IMG/VR virus record: IMGVR_UViG_3300002835_000097
Location: 1 to 64,000 of that record
Length of the DNA: 64,000 bases
Reading direction: 5' to 3' (one strand)
Source: a virus
The position numbers and the translations under genes were made by a program. The notes beneath the pieces were generated by a model that was given only the letters and a program-made list of their open reading frames with translations, was not told the DNA's origin and searched no databases. Numbering within the stretch: the first letter of the stretch is position 1; each line of letters opens with the position of its first letter. This document shows positions 1 to 5,032 of this stretch, one piece after another.

Positions 1-10
1 CCCGATTCGT

Positions 11-39
11 CGTAAAGTCTTATGCGACAAGTAGTTAGA
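11..39. repeat. Partial paired-palindrome element (second hairpin, left edge)
   Basis: The first bases match the second hairpin of the 82-nt paired element found four more times between 1.1 and 3.8 kb. The left arm CGTAAAGTCTT and loop ATGCGAC are intact, and the preceding bases resemble the end of the linker. The right arm is degenerate. The window therefore probably starts inside a fifth copy. Confidence 0.6.
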
Positions 40-52
40 TTATTATGATATT

Positions 53-60
53 GGTGTATA
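53..60 (+). promoter_or_regulatory. GGTGTATA box, candidate late promoter
   Basis: GGTGTATA lies 37 nt before the ATG of the HNH gene. The same box precedes nine other + strand starts at similar distances. It may be the single recognition element of a phage-modified polymerase. The role is inferred from position only. Confidence 0.5.
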
Positions 61-97
61 AACCATAGTCTACATTTCCATACCGGAGACGAGTACT

Positions 98-496
98 ATG
101 GCAAAATATGATCCACAAGAATATCAGCGAAATAAAGAGTCTTACAAGATTAGAAACCAAAGATACAAGAGCAAACATAGGTCTATGGTGAACCAAAAAC
201 AATCGGAATATAGATCAAAAACAAAAGATAAAATCAATCAGTATTCTAAAAGTCGTAGAAATAAAATAAGGATTCTATATGATGAATACATGAAAGATAA
301 ATCTTGCTTACATTGTGGATATGATGATTCTCGCTCTCTCGTATGGCATCATACCGACCCATCACAAAAGAAAAATGGAGTTGTTCAGTTGGTTGGTAAA
401 AAACACGGGTGGGATACTATCATGACAGAAATAAACAAATGTATATGCTTATGCCATAATTGTCATAATATATTACATAATCACCAGTCACCATAG
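98..496 (+). CDS. HNH endonuclease, zinc-binding
   Basis: The 132-residue protein has a strongly basic N-terminal half (about residues 10-58, rich in Lys, Arg and Gln) that could bind DNA, followed by an HNH nuclease core. Visible elements are CxxC at 70-73, the His pair at 84-85 and a Cys cluster at 115-122 ending in NCHNILH. The layout fits HNH enzymes in which the fold is held by zinc. Free-standing HNH genes in phages act as homing or DNA-processing nucleases. It stands alone on the + strand, has a GGTGTATA box upstream, and its 3' end overlaps the convergent acidic-protein gene by 16 nt. Target and role are unknown. Confidence 0.85.
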   Translation: MAKYDPQEYQRNKESYKIRNQRYKSKHRSMVNQKQSEYRSKTKDKINQYSKSRRNKIRILYDEYMKDKSCLHCGYDDSRSLVWHHTDPSQKKNGVVQLVGKKHGWDTIMTEINKCICLCHNCHNILHNHQSP

Positions 497-780
497 TCAT
501 CCATTGAAGGATTATAGTATTCATCTTCGGCCCAGCCTACTGACCCCATAGCGCTGTCGTGATCTCCATCCATGCTGTCATCATAGTGATCATCGTAATC
601 ATCATCGTGGTCATCATCCAACTGGCTCTCAATCTCATGATCGGCATCGGCATGATAGGCTGAACTATCCTCGCCATAGAAAGCGTCATGGTAATCGTAG
701 TTATAATCGTCAAAGTGGCTGCTCATAGTATCTTCCTCATAAGAGTTTTCGGGATCGAACAAAGGATCAGGATGACTCAT
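481..780 (-). CDS. Small Asp-rich acidic protein
   Basis: This 99-residue protein is extremely acidic and rich in Tyr and His, with Asp/His runs at about residues 55-75. It has no recognisable fold, and no function can be assigned. Very acidic small phage proteins are sometimes DNA mimics that titrate host DNA-binding proteins; that is only a suggestion here. The frame is open upstream to 846, but a sigma-70-like promoter covers that stretch and its start site would fall near 830. The ATG at 780, preceded by a GAGTAAAAAG purine tract, is therefore preferred. It is the last gene of a - strand unit and converges on the HNH gene. Confidence 0.65.
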   Translation of the reverse strand: MSHPDPLFDPENSYEEDTMSSHFDDYNYDYHDAFYGEDSSAYHADADHEIESQLDDDHDDDYDDHYDDSMDGDHDSAMGSVGWAEDEYYNPSMDDYGDW

Positions 781-836
781 CTTTTTACTCTTTTGCAATG
801 GTACAGAAACAAAGCCCAACATAGGCCACAACGAAC

Positions 837-865
837 AGCATAGCACTAAACATAGTTTTTGTCAA
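837..865 (-). promoter_or_regulatory. Sigma-70-like promoter of the acidic-protein gene
   Basis: On the - strand TTGACA (860-865) and TATGCT (837-842) are separated by 17 nt. This matches the bacterial housekeeping consensus closely and sits just upstream of the preferred start at 780. Confidence 0.65.
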
Positions 866-1071
866 GCCTCCACGATTTCGGGATAAATATCTTCGACCAG
901 AATCTCAGCCAGACCCGTAACCTCTGCCCAATCCATCGGGTGGCAGTCGGGTTCGTCAATCGGCTCTACCATAGGCTCGATGATACCCTGCTCTGCAAGG
1001 TAACTCAGTTGGCTGTTTGCTTCGTCTAAGTCGTGAAACATTTTCGAGCCCTCGTTGGTTGTGATCATCAT
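862..1071 (-). CDS. Small protein of unknown function (start uncertain)
   Basis: From the first in-frame ATG the product is 69 residues, acidic at its C-terminus (several Glu-Pro pairs, ending EIVEA). No family is recognised. The start is ambiguous. A promoter (TTGCAT-16-TATAAT) places the predicted transcription start on this ATG, which would make the mRNA leaderless. However, the frame stays open upstream, and the extra sequence, including GRYYVYNRG just before the ATG, looks like real protein. There is also a ribosome-binding-like AAGGAAAAAG immediately before an ATT codon at 1119. Farther upstream the frame runs into a repeat element and offers only a TTG at 1218. It overlaps the -35 box of the next gene. 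Confidence 0.5.
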   Translation of the reverse strand: MMITTNEGSKMFHDLDEANSQLSYLAEQGIIEPMVEPIDEPDCHPMDWAEVTGLAEILVEDIYPEIVEA

Positions 1072-1077
1072 GCCACG

Positions 1078-1105
1078 ATTATACACATAATATCGGCCAA
1101 TGCAA
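1078..1105 (-). promoter_or_regulatory. Sigma-70-like promoter, possibly for a leaderless mRNA
   Basis: TTGCAT (1100-1105) and TATAAT (1078-1083) are separated by 16 nt on the - strand. The expected start of transcription is at or next to the ATG at 1071. Confidence 0.5.
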
Positions 1106-1145
1106 GTGGAGATATGAATCTTTTTCCTTACAATGCTGCAAGTTT

Positions 1146-1227
1146 CGCAACTCGTTGACGGATAAGAGTTTACGTCAAACGCGGGCGGCGGGCCTCGTCT
1201 CAAAGTCTTATGCGGCAAGGCTTTAGG
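1146..1227. repeat. 82-nt paired-palindrome element, copy 1
   Basis: Two 29-nt imperfect hairpins (1146-1174 and 1199-1227) are joined by a 24-nt GC-rich linker. The register matches the other three complete copies exactly, with 53 nt from hairpin start to hairpin start. It lies directly after the 3' end of the gene at 1228-1560 and upstream of the promoter at 1078-1105. Confidence 0.75.
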
Positions 1228-1560
1228 TCAACCCCTCCAACCGAAGGGTGAAACTTCCTCGCCCGATGCCATAATGGCAGCATACTGGTCGGCCAACGCT
1301 GCCTTACGCTCAGCCGAACCGGGCTTGCCAACGGGTACAATCATGGTATCCTCTCCCCCATTGTAGCGAGAGTCAACCTTTTCCGCCTTAGCCTTACTAC
1401 CCTTGCGGAGAGCCTTGCGATTGAACTTGTGAATCTTTTCACTGTGAATCGGGCCATACAATCCATCGGCAAGGGACGGCTGATGCCGAGTGGCCATACC
1501 AACAAAGCACATGCGAACCTGACGCTTGGCATCTTCGATAATCTTGAACTTGGTAGCCAT
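1228..1560 (-). CDS. Small basic protein of unknown function
   Basis: The 110-residue protein is Lys/Arg-rich, especially at about residues 48-68 (RKALRKGSKAKAEK), suggesting nucleic-acid or ribosome contact; no family is recognised. The start is well supported by GAGG 9 nt before the ATG and a strong promoter immediately upstream. Its TGA stop abuts the paired-palindrome element, whose conserved TTGAC flank supplies the stop codon. It is the second gene of a two-gene - strand unit. GC content is visibly higher than in the structural genes, as in its neighbours. Confidence 0.7.
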   Translation of the reverse strand: MATKFKIIEDAKRQVRMCFVGMATRHQPSLADGLYGPIHSEKIHKFNRKALRKGSKAKAEKVDSRYNGGEDTMIVPVGKPGSAERKAALADQYAAIMASGEEVSPFGWRG

Positions 1561-1587
1561 TTTCTTTTTCCTCTTGGTGATGAACGT

Positions 1588-1616
1588 ATTTTACAGAAAC
1601 TTTTTTGTCTTGTCAA
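1588..1616 (-). promoter_or_regulatory. Strong sigma-70 promoter (class B)
   Basis: On the - strand TTGACA (1611-1616) and TAAAAT (1588-1593) have an exact 17-nt spacer that contains an A-tract and GTTTCTG. The same spacer motif occurs in the promoter at 2257-2284 and, more loosely, at 2539-2567. It drives the gene starting at 1560. Confidence 0.8.
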
Positions 1617-1631
1617 CCCCTCTAGTGGGGG

Positions 1632-1847
1632 TCATGAGACGCCCATCCAAGAGGCTTTTTCCATACAGAAGTTATAGAACATATCGTTCAGCATTTCTTC
1701 GTAGTTGCTTTCCGTGAGTCTACGCCGATCATTCGTCGCCTCGCACTCAGCAAACAGTTTACCGTCTGCCGTATACAGTAGCACCACATTGTACGTTTCG
1801 CTACCCCAAATCTGACGCAAAGCATTTTTGATTTCGTTGGATATCAT
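1632..1847 (-). CDS. Small protein of unknown function
   Basis: The 71-residue acidic protein has a central stretch reading as a beta-hairpin (YNVVLLYTADGKLFAE) and helical ends. It belongs to no family I recognise. An AGAGGAAAC-type ribosome-binding site precedes the ATG, and a TTGATC-16-TATAAT promoter lies just upstream. It is the first gene of the unit it shares with the basic protein gene. Size, composition and arrangement match typical phage early genes; the role is unknown. Confidence 0.65.
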   Translation of the reverse strand: MISNEIKNALRQIWGSETYNVVLLYTADGKLFAECEATNDRRRLTESNYEEMLNDMFYNFCMEKASWMGVS

Positions 1848-1874
1848 TTTGTTTCCTCTTTCTCTTATATCGTC

Positions 1875-1902
1875 ATTATACAGGGTATTTCTTAGAGATC
1901 AA
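1875..1902 (-). promoter_or_regulatory. Sigma-70-like promoter (class A)
   Basis: TTGATC (1897-1902) and TATAAT (1875-1880) have a 16-nt spacer on the - strand. The bases after the -10 box read GACGATATAAGAG, nearly the same as after the -10 boxes at 2753 and 3582. That defines a promoter class found at the head of each unit. Confidence 0.7.
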
Positions 1903-1933
1903 GCAAAAAGTTTCCTTAAAAGATCGCAAGGTT

Positions 1934-2015
1934 CGTAAGTCGTTATGCGACAAGACTTTGCGAAAAACCGAGCCGCCACCGCTCGACGTAAAGTCTTGCG
2001 GCTATTGAGTTTACG
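1934..2015. repeat. 82-nt paired-palindrome element, copy 2
   Basis: Hairpins lie at 1934-1962 and 1987-2015. The first is close to ideal, with AAGTCGTT against AAGACTTT-type arms around a 7-nt loop. The right arm of hairpin 1 can also pair with the left arm of hairpin 2. On the - strand the linker can form CGAGC/GCTCG followed by five T, like a weak terminator. The TAA stop of the gene at 2011-2226 lies inside the outer arm. Confidence 0.8.
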
Positions 2016-2226
2016 TTGCGTGAATGAATACCTTTTCGCTCGTGGTCTTATTTGTGATCGTCACAATCCAGTTACGACCACTACCATCCTCACGCATGAT
2101 GCCATTCACAAGGCCAGCATAAACCCTACCCTTCGGATCGATCACACTAGTATACTTACCAGCGATCATGGACGAGAAGATAGTATTGAGGCTGTTCTGT
2201 CGATTGGCGTAGGCGGTTCCGAACAT
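2011..2226 (-). CDS. Small protein of unknown function
   Basis: The 71-residue basic protein has a probable beta-rich C-terminal half (NWIVTITNKTTSEKVFIHAT). No family is recognised. The start is supported by AAGG 9 nt before the ATG and by a TTGACA-16-TAAAAT promoter. Its TAA stop is part of the paired-palindrome element that follows, so the gene and element are tightly joined. It is the last of three genes in its unit. Confidence 0.65.
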   Translation of the reverse strand: MFGTAYANRQNSLNTIFSSMIAGKYTSVIDPKGRVYAGLVNGIMREDGSGRNWIVTITNKTTSEKVFIHAT

Positions 2227-2256
2227 TTTCTTTTTCCTTGTGGTGATGATGAAGTT

Positions 2257-2284
2257 ATTTTACAGAAACTTTTTTGCTTGTCAA
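2257..2284 (-). promoter_or_regulatory. Strong sigma-70 promoter (class B)
   Basis: TTGACA (2279-2284) and TAAAAT (2257-2262) have a 16-nt spacer on the - strand. The spacer shares AAAAAAGTTTCTG with the promoter at 1588-1616, and GAGGGG also precedes both -35 boxes. Confidence 0.8.
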
Positions 2285-2290
2285 TCCCCT

Positions 2291-2512
2291 CTATCGTAGG
2301 GTAATCAAGCCATTGAAGTGCGAGAAGGTAAGAGTAAGAGTCTTGCCAGGATACTTCTGGTCGATATACGCTTGAGCGGTACTCTTGCGATTATCGGTAG
2401 CGGCAACGTGTTGCACTACCATACCATTCTCATCCGTAACCTTCCAAACTTTCTTTTCCACAATCCTAGGAAGGGTGCCGATGAAGTCGTTGATATGAGT
2501 TGCTTGTTCCAT
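2291..2512 (-). CDS. Small protein of unknown function
   Basis: The 73-residue protein has a probable alpha/beta fold. A short N-terminal helix is followed by a strand region (KVWKVTDENGMVV), a helix (TAQAYIDQKY) and a terminal strand. No known family is apparent. An AAGAAAGAGAGAAAG-like purine tract precedes the ATG, and a TTGACG-17-TAGAAT promoter lies upstream. It is the middle gene of a three-gene unit. Confidence 0.65.
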   Translation of the reverse strand: MEQATHINDFIGTLPRIVEKKVWKVTDENGMVVQHVAATDNRKSTAQAYIDQKYPGKTLTLTFSHFNGLITLR

Positions 2513-2538
2513 CTTCTTTCTCTCTTTCTTGTGATTCT

Positions 2539-2567
2539 ATTCTATCAAAACTTTTTCGTATCGTCAA
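2539..2567 (-). promoter_or_regulatory. Sigma-70-like promoter (class B)
   Basis: TTGACG (2562-2567) and TAGAAT (2539-2544) are separated by 17 nt on the - strand. The spacer has the same A-tract plus GTTT as the other class B promoters. It overlaps the end of the gene upstream by only a few bases. Confidence 0.65.
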
Positions 2568-2572
2568 CCCCC

Positions 2573-2719
2573 TCAAATGGCGAAGGTGTTCATAAACCTT
2601 TCGGCCTCATATGAACTCTTGAACGTAGCAAGCAGTTGACGGTGATATCCATTCGGATACTTCTTTTCCCGATAAACCTTATACTTACCCTTCACAACGA
2701 TCAGAACCAGATTTTCCAT
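2573..2719 (-). CDS. 48-residue basic protein of unknown function
   Basis: A short reading frame runs from an ATG at 2719 to a TGA at 2573. The product starts MENLVLIVVKGKYKVYREKK and ends RFMNTFAI; it is basic, with a strand-like start and a helical end. Evidence that it is real: a purine-rich ribosome-binding region and a TTGACT-16-TATAAT promoter at a proper distance upstream, the same base composition as its neighbours, and exact filling of the gap between the two flanking promoters. Function unknown. Confidence 0.65.
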   Translation of the reverse strand: MENLVLIVVKGKYKVYREKKYPNGYHRQLLATFKSSYEAERFMNTFAI

Positions 2720-2752
2720 TTCTTTCTCTCTTTCCTTTTCTCTTATATCGAC

Positions 2753-2780
2753 ATTATACCATCCATACTTTAGAAGTCAA
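2753..2780 (-). promoter_or_regulatory. Sigma-70-like promoter (class A)
   Basis: TTGACT (2775-2780) and TATAAT (2753-2758) have a 16-nt spacer on the - strand. It is followed by GTCGATATAAGAG, the extension shared by class A promoters. It heads the unit of three genes ending at 2011. Confidence 0.75.
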
Positions 2781-2846
2781 CAAAAATCTTTCCTTACAAT
2801 ATCGTAAGATTTCTTACAGCAAATATCATGCCAAAACTCTGCTTAT

Positions 2847-2928
2847 CTTAAGTTGTTATGCTGTAAGAGTTTGCGTCAAGCCCCTGCGCCCCGCCTCGCC
2901 GTAAAGTGTTATGTAGCAAGGATTTACG
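2847..2928. repeat. 82-nt paired-palindrome element, copy 3
   Basis: Hairpins lie at 2847-2875 and 2900-2928 with a C-rich 24-nt linker. The second pairs CGTAAA with TTTACG at its outer ends. It lies between the 3' end of the gene at 2954-3274 and the class A promoter at 2753-2780. Confidence 0.75.
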
Positions 2929-2953
2929 TCGAGTGCATACCTCTAGTGGGGGG

Positions 2954-3274
2954 TTAGCCCACCTTGAACATGAAAACCCTAGAAATCCCACATGACGATA
3001 CCCCCCAACTGGGGCAATCATACAGCCAATCGGGCAACCCCTTACAATGGGGAGGATGATAGCCGTCAACGTGTAGCGTATTATTATCATCCGGCAACCG
3101 CTGTACGATCAGGCCATGAGATTCTAGTTTGCAAATCATTTCAGAAACAGACATTATTTTTTCCTTGGGTTGCATATCATATCCAAGATTATACTTTTTT
3201 CGCAAGTATCTTACCTTATCCTTAGTAGCATTTGCGTCCATTCCAATCCGATTCAATCTTGCAAAACTATTCAT
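2954..3274 (-). CDS. Small basic protein of unknown function
   Basis: The 106-residue protein has a basic helical N-terminal half (ATKDKVRYLRKKYNLGYD) and a Cys/His/Trp-containing second half (residues about 73-97). The latter could bind a metal, but the spacing fits no finger I know. No family is assigned. AAGG precedes the ATG at good distance. No clear -35 box is seen directly upstream; a TAGAAT at 3294-3299 could be a -10 box, or the gene may be read from the promoter at 3582-3609 together with the gene before it. It ends 26 nt before a paired-palindrome element. Confidence 0.65.
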   Translation of the reverse strand: MNSFARLNRIGMDANATKDKVRYLRKKYNLGYDMQPKEKIMSVSEMICKLESHGLIVQRLPDDNNTLHVDGYHPPHCKGLPDWLYDCPSWGVSSCGISRVFMFKVG

Positions 3275-3321
3275 TTTCTTTCCTTGTGAGAGTATTCTAT
3301 ATAATCTCCTTACTGGGGAGA

Positions 3322-3540
3322 TTAGATTCCCTCTCCATCGTCAAGACCGGGAATGTAATCGATATCAGCATGAGAAACATAGTCGGCGTTGAGCCGACCA
3401 ACGTTGCCTTCCTCGTCGCGTACAGTAAGGGTATTATCGTCGTTCACCGACTCGACTCGATAAACCGGATAGTTCTCACAATCAAGCCCATATTCTTCAT
3501 CACTCTCAACCCAATCGCCAACTGAAAAACTGCCGATCAT
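3322..3540 (-). CDS. Small acidic SH3-like (KOW/Tudor-type) protein
   Basis: The 72-residue protein opens with SVGDWVESDEEYGLDCENYP and continues with a VYRVESVNDDNTLTVRDEEG stretch. This strand-turn pattern (xGDxVxS...YxVxxVxxDxxLxVxDxxG) is typical of small SH3-like barrels. It is acidic and ends DDGEGI. Such domains bind proteins or nucleic acids; the partner is unknown. An AAAAGGAAAAG ribosome-binding site precedes the ATG. It is the first gene of its unit, and its promoter has an A-tract upstream. Confidence 0.7.
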   Translation of the reverse strand: MIGSFSVGDWVESDEEYGLDCENYPVYRVESVNDDNTLTVRDEEGNVGRLNADYVSHADIDYIPGLDDGEGI

Positions 3541-3581
3541 TTTCTTTTCCTTTTCTCTTCTGTCTTACTTCTTATATCGAC

Positions 3582-3609
3582 ATTATACAGACATATCTTT
3601 AGGTTGCAA
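3582..3609 (-). promoter_or_regulatory. Sigma-70-like promoter (class A) with A-tract UP region
   Basis: TTGCAA (3604-3609) and TATAAT (3582-3587) have a 16-nt spacer on the - strand and the class A extension GTCGATATAAGAA. Upstream, at 3617-3640, the - strand carries long A runs that look like an UP element for the polymerase alpha subunits. Confidence 0.7.
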
Positions 3610-3640
3610 GCGAAATCTTTTATTTTTTTTATTTTTTTTA

Positions 3641-4081
3641 GAGAATATATTATTCTTTATTCTTTGGCATAGCATTTGCTAGGGTCATTTAACGTAAGTC
3701 CTTATCCCATAAGAGTTTAGGGCAACTTTTGCGGCCATAACTCGTCGTAAAGTCTTACGCCACAACACTTTAGGGCAAGAGGGGGTTTTTTCGTTTTATA
3801 TCAAGGGGTTTAGAAAATCGCCATACCTTGCGGGTGGTCCAAAAACAATAAGGACCATCATAACAAATTGGCCAGTTTATTAGCCATTTTCCCCTATAAT
3901 AATCTTTTATAAATCATCTTTGTGCCGATACAAGTATCAATAATGAGCCCAGTAGCATCGATTCTAAAAAAAATGGCCGGGTCATCATATCAATTGGCCA
4001 GTTTCCACCAACTAACAATCAACCCTGCACCATATTTTATTCATCTACAGATTACTTACTATATATTAGCCGAATTCCCCC
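3641..4081. other. Largely non-coding region between early units
   Basis: About 440 bases without a convincing gene. It contains the fourth paired-palindrome element, a G5T6 run near 3782 and a direct repeat AATTGGCCAGTTT at 3866-3878 and 3992-4004 (125-126 nt apart), each copy preceded by a similar CATCATA(A/T)CA sequence. A 64-codon + strand frame here lacks a ribosome-binding site and protein-like composition. Base composition drops to the AT-rich level of the structural genes. Confidence 0.5.
3693..3774. repeat. 82-nt paired-palindrome element, copy 4
   Basis: Hairpins lie at 3693-3721 and 3746-3774 with the same 53-nt register as the other copies. Its linker is less GC-rich. It sits 84 nt upstream of the -35 box of the class A promoter at 3582-3609. 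Confidence 0.75.
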
Positions 4082-4393
4082 CTAGTATCTATAAACATTA
4101 TATCCATAGAAATTAGGAGCAGTCGGAACAGGACTATAAAGGAGATAAGCTGGATAAATTACTGTCTGAACAGGTACTACCTGAGTATTTACTACTGGCT
4201 GATAAACTATTGTTGGAACATAGGTAACAGTATTCTGTTGAACATAAGACCATGATACAACTGGTTGAAACTGCCGAACAGGAGCATAAACTGGCTGAGT
4301 ATGAATATTTCTTGCTCTTGTCCATTCACAAGCATTACTACTATTTCCAATACAACAATATAAACCACAAACTAATAGCATAAAAATTTTCAT
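4082..4393 (-). CDS. Secreted Tyr/Pro/Val-rich repeat protein
   Basis: The 103-residue protein has a signal-peptide-like start (MKIFMLLVCGLYCCIGNSS) and then a low-complexity body of repeated Val-Pro-Tyr-Gln units such as VYAPV, IVYQPVV and VVPVQTVIYPAY, ending NVYRY. No Lys occurs in the body. Secreted proteins of this composition are frequent in Planctomycetes; whether that reflects the host is inference. Strict lipobox spacing is not met. AGGAG lies 8 nt before the ATG, and a TTGTTT-17-TATAAT promoter lies upstream. A cell-surface role, for example in exclusion, is possible but unproven. Confidence 0.65.
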   Translation of the reverse strand: MKIFMLLVCGLYCCIGNSSNACEWTRARNIHTQPVYAPVRQFQPVVSWSYVQQNTVTYVPTIVYQPVVNTQVVPVQTVIYPAYLLYSPVPTAPNFYGYNVYRY

Positions 4394-4433
4394 TATTAAT
4401 CTCCTAAAGGTATTTTTGACTTCATGTCACCTT

Positions 4434-4462
4434 ATTATAACGGCCAACCCCCATAAAAACAA
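4434..4462 (-). promoter_or_regulatory. Sigma-70-like promoter of the secreted-protein gene
   Basis: TTGTTT (4457-4462) and TATAAT (4434-4439) are 17 nt apart on the - strand. It directly follows the terminator of the gene upstream. Confidence 0.6.
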
Positions 4463-4494
4463 CAACGGCCACAACTAATTTCTTAGCTATGGCC
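4454..4494 (-). terminator. Intrinsic terminator after the AT-hook gene
   Basis: On the - strand GGCCA pairs with TGGCC, and an inner CTAA pairs with TTAG. The stem is followed by GTTGTTGTTTTT. It lies 33 nt after the stop of the AT-hook gene. Confidence 0.6.
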
Positions 4495-4526
4495 GCCGTT
4501 ATAATCAATTTTTAATTAAAATAACT

Positions 4527-4772
4527 TTAAGAAAGCACACTCTGCTCAACCTGAATATTCGTTGATGCTGTAGTAGCAGGCTTTGTCTTTCGTGGACGTC
4601 CTCTGCTCTTCTTTAGTGATAACTTTCTTCGCTGTCTACGAACCATGGCAGTACTAATGTTTTGTCCAGTTATTTTGCTTAGTGATGCTGCTAAACTCTC
4701 ATCACATAATACATTATGATTATTTTGAATATAGTCCAATTCTGAGGGTGCCCACTTTTTATAATTAGCCAT
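4527..4772 (-). CDS. Small DNA-binding protein with HTH-like core and AT-hook
   Basis: The 81-residue protein has a helical N-terminal part (WAPSELDYIQNNHNVLCDES followed by LAASLSKITGQ) like Myb/SANT-type helix-turn-helix domains. A basic stretch (VRRQRRKLSLKK) and a classical AT-hook core RGRPRK at 57-62 follow. It probably binds AT-rich DNA as a regulator or nucleoid-type protein. The N-terminal pattern resembles the start of the protein encoded at 5621-6436. It is transcribed divergently from the sigma-factor operon and so is well placed to control it. Confidence 0.75.
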   Translation of the reverse strand: MANYKKWAPSELDYIQNNHNVLCDESLAASLSKITGQNISTAMVRRQRRKLSLKKSRGRPRKTKPATTASTNIQVEQSVLS

Positions 4773-4797
4773 AAAATACTCCTATACTTATTAATTG

Positions 4798-4851
4798 TTG
4801 ACAATCATCCATCAAAACATATTATAATAACAGTTGACAAGTTTAGCGCAA
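4798..4851. promoter_or_regulatory. Divergent promoter region around a palindromic ATTATAAT
   Basis: ATTATAAT at 4821-4828 offers a TATAAT on both strands. Facing + there is TTGACA at 4798-4803 with a 19-nt spacer; facing - there is TTGCGC at 4846-4851 with a 19-nt spacer. Both spacers are longer than ideal, so strength may depend on an activator. It lies between the - strand AT-hook gene and the + strand operon. Confidence 0.45.
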
Positions 4852-4861
4852 GGATAAACAT

Positions 4862-5032
4862 ATGACATTTTCAAATTTAAATTCGCCCAATTTTCCAACC
4901 ATTACTGATAGCGTACTATCTATAAAAGCTTCTGGATCAGTAAATGATGAAGTTATTAATGATTTATTATTAGATAACGGAAAGAGCATAGCAGAATTAC
5001 TAAATGACCAAAAAACAACAGAACAAAGATAA
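4862..5032 (+). CDS. Small acidic protein of unknown function
   Basis: A 56-residue frame starts MTFSNLNSPNFPTITDSVLS and ends DQKTTEQR. The second half (VNDEVINDLLLDNGKSIAELLN) reads as one or two acidic amphipathic helices. AAGGA lies 9 nt before the ATG, and the divergent promoter region is just upstream. Its 3' end overlaps the sigma-factor gene by 29 nt, suggesting translational coupling and a possible regulatory role on that protein. No family is recognised. Confidence 0.6.
   Translation: MTFSNLNSPNFPTITDSVLSIKASGSVNDEVINDLLLDNGKSIAELLNDQKTTEQR

Noticed and set aside
1341-1616. 91-codon frame on the - strand
   Set aside because: It is a shadow of the gene at 1228-1560 and would start inside that gene's promoter.
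1945-2614. Several + strand frames across the early region
   Set aside because: They run antisense to promoter-supported - strand genes and read through promoters and repeats.
2848-3090. 80-codon frame on the - strand
   Set aside because: It overlaps the better supported gene at 2954-3274 in another frame, translates the repeat element and has no ribosome-binding site.
1146-3774. Paired palindromes as integron attC sites of a gene-cassette array
   Set aside because: Repeats between small genes recall integron cassettes, but the RYYYAAC/GTTRRRY core sites are not met, each gene carries its own promoter, and no integrase is present.
3922-4116. 64-codon frame on the + strand
   Set aside because: It has no ribosome-binding site or promoter, unlikely protein composition, and it runs into the 3' end of the secreted-protein gene.
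4082-4393. Lipoprotein signal in the secreted protein
   Set aside because: None of the Cys residues is preceded by a proper lipobox; a plain signal peptide is more likely.
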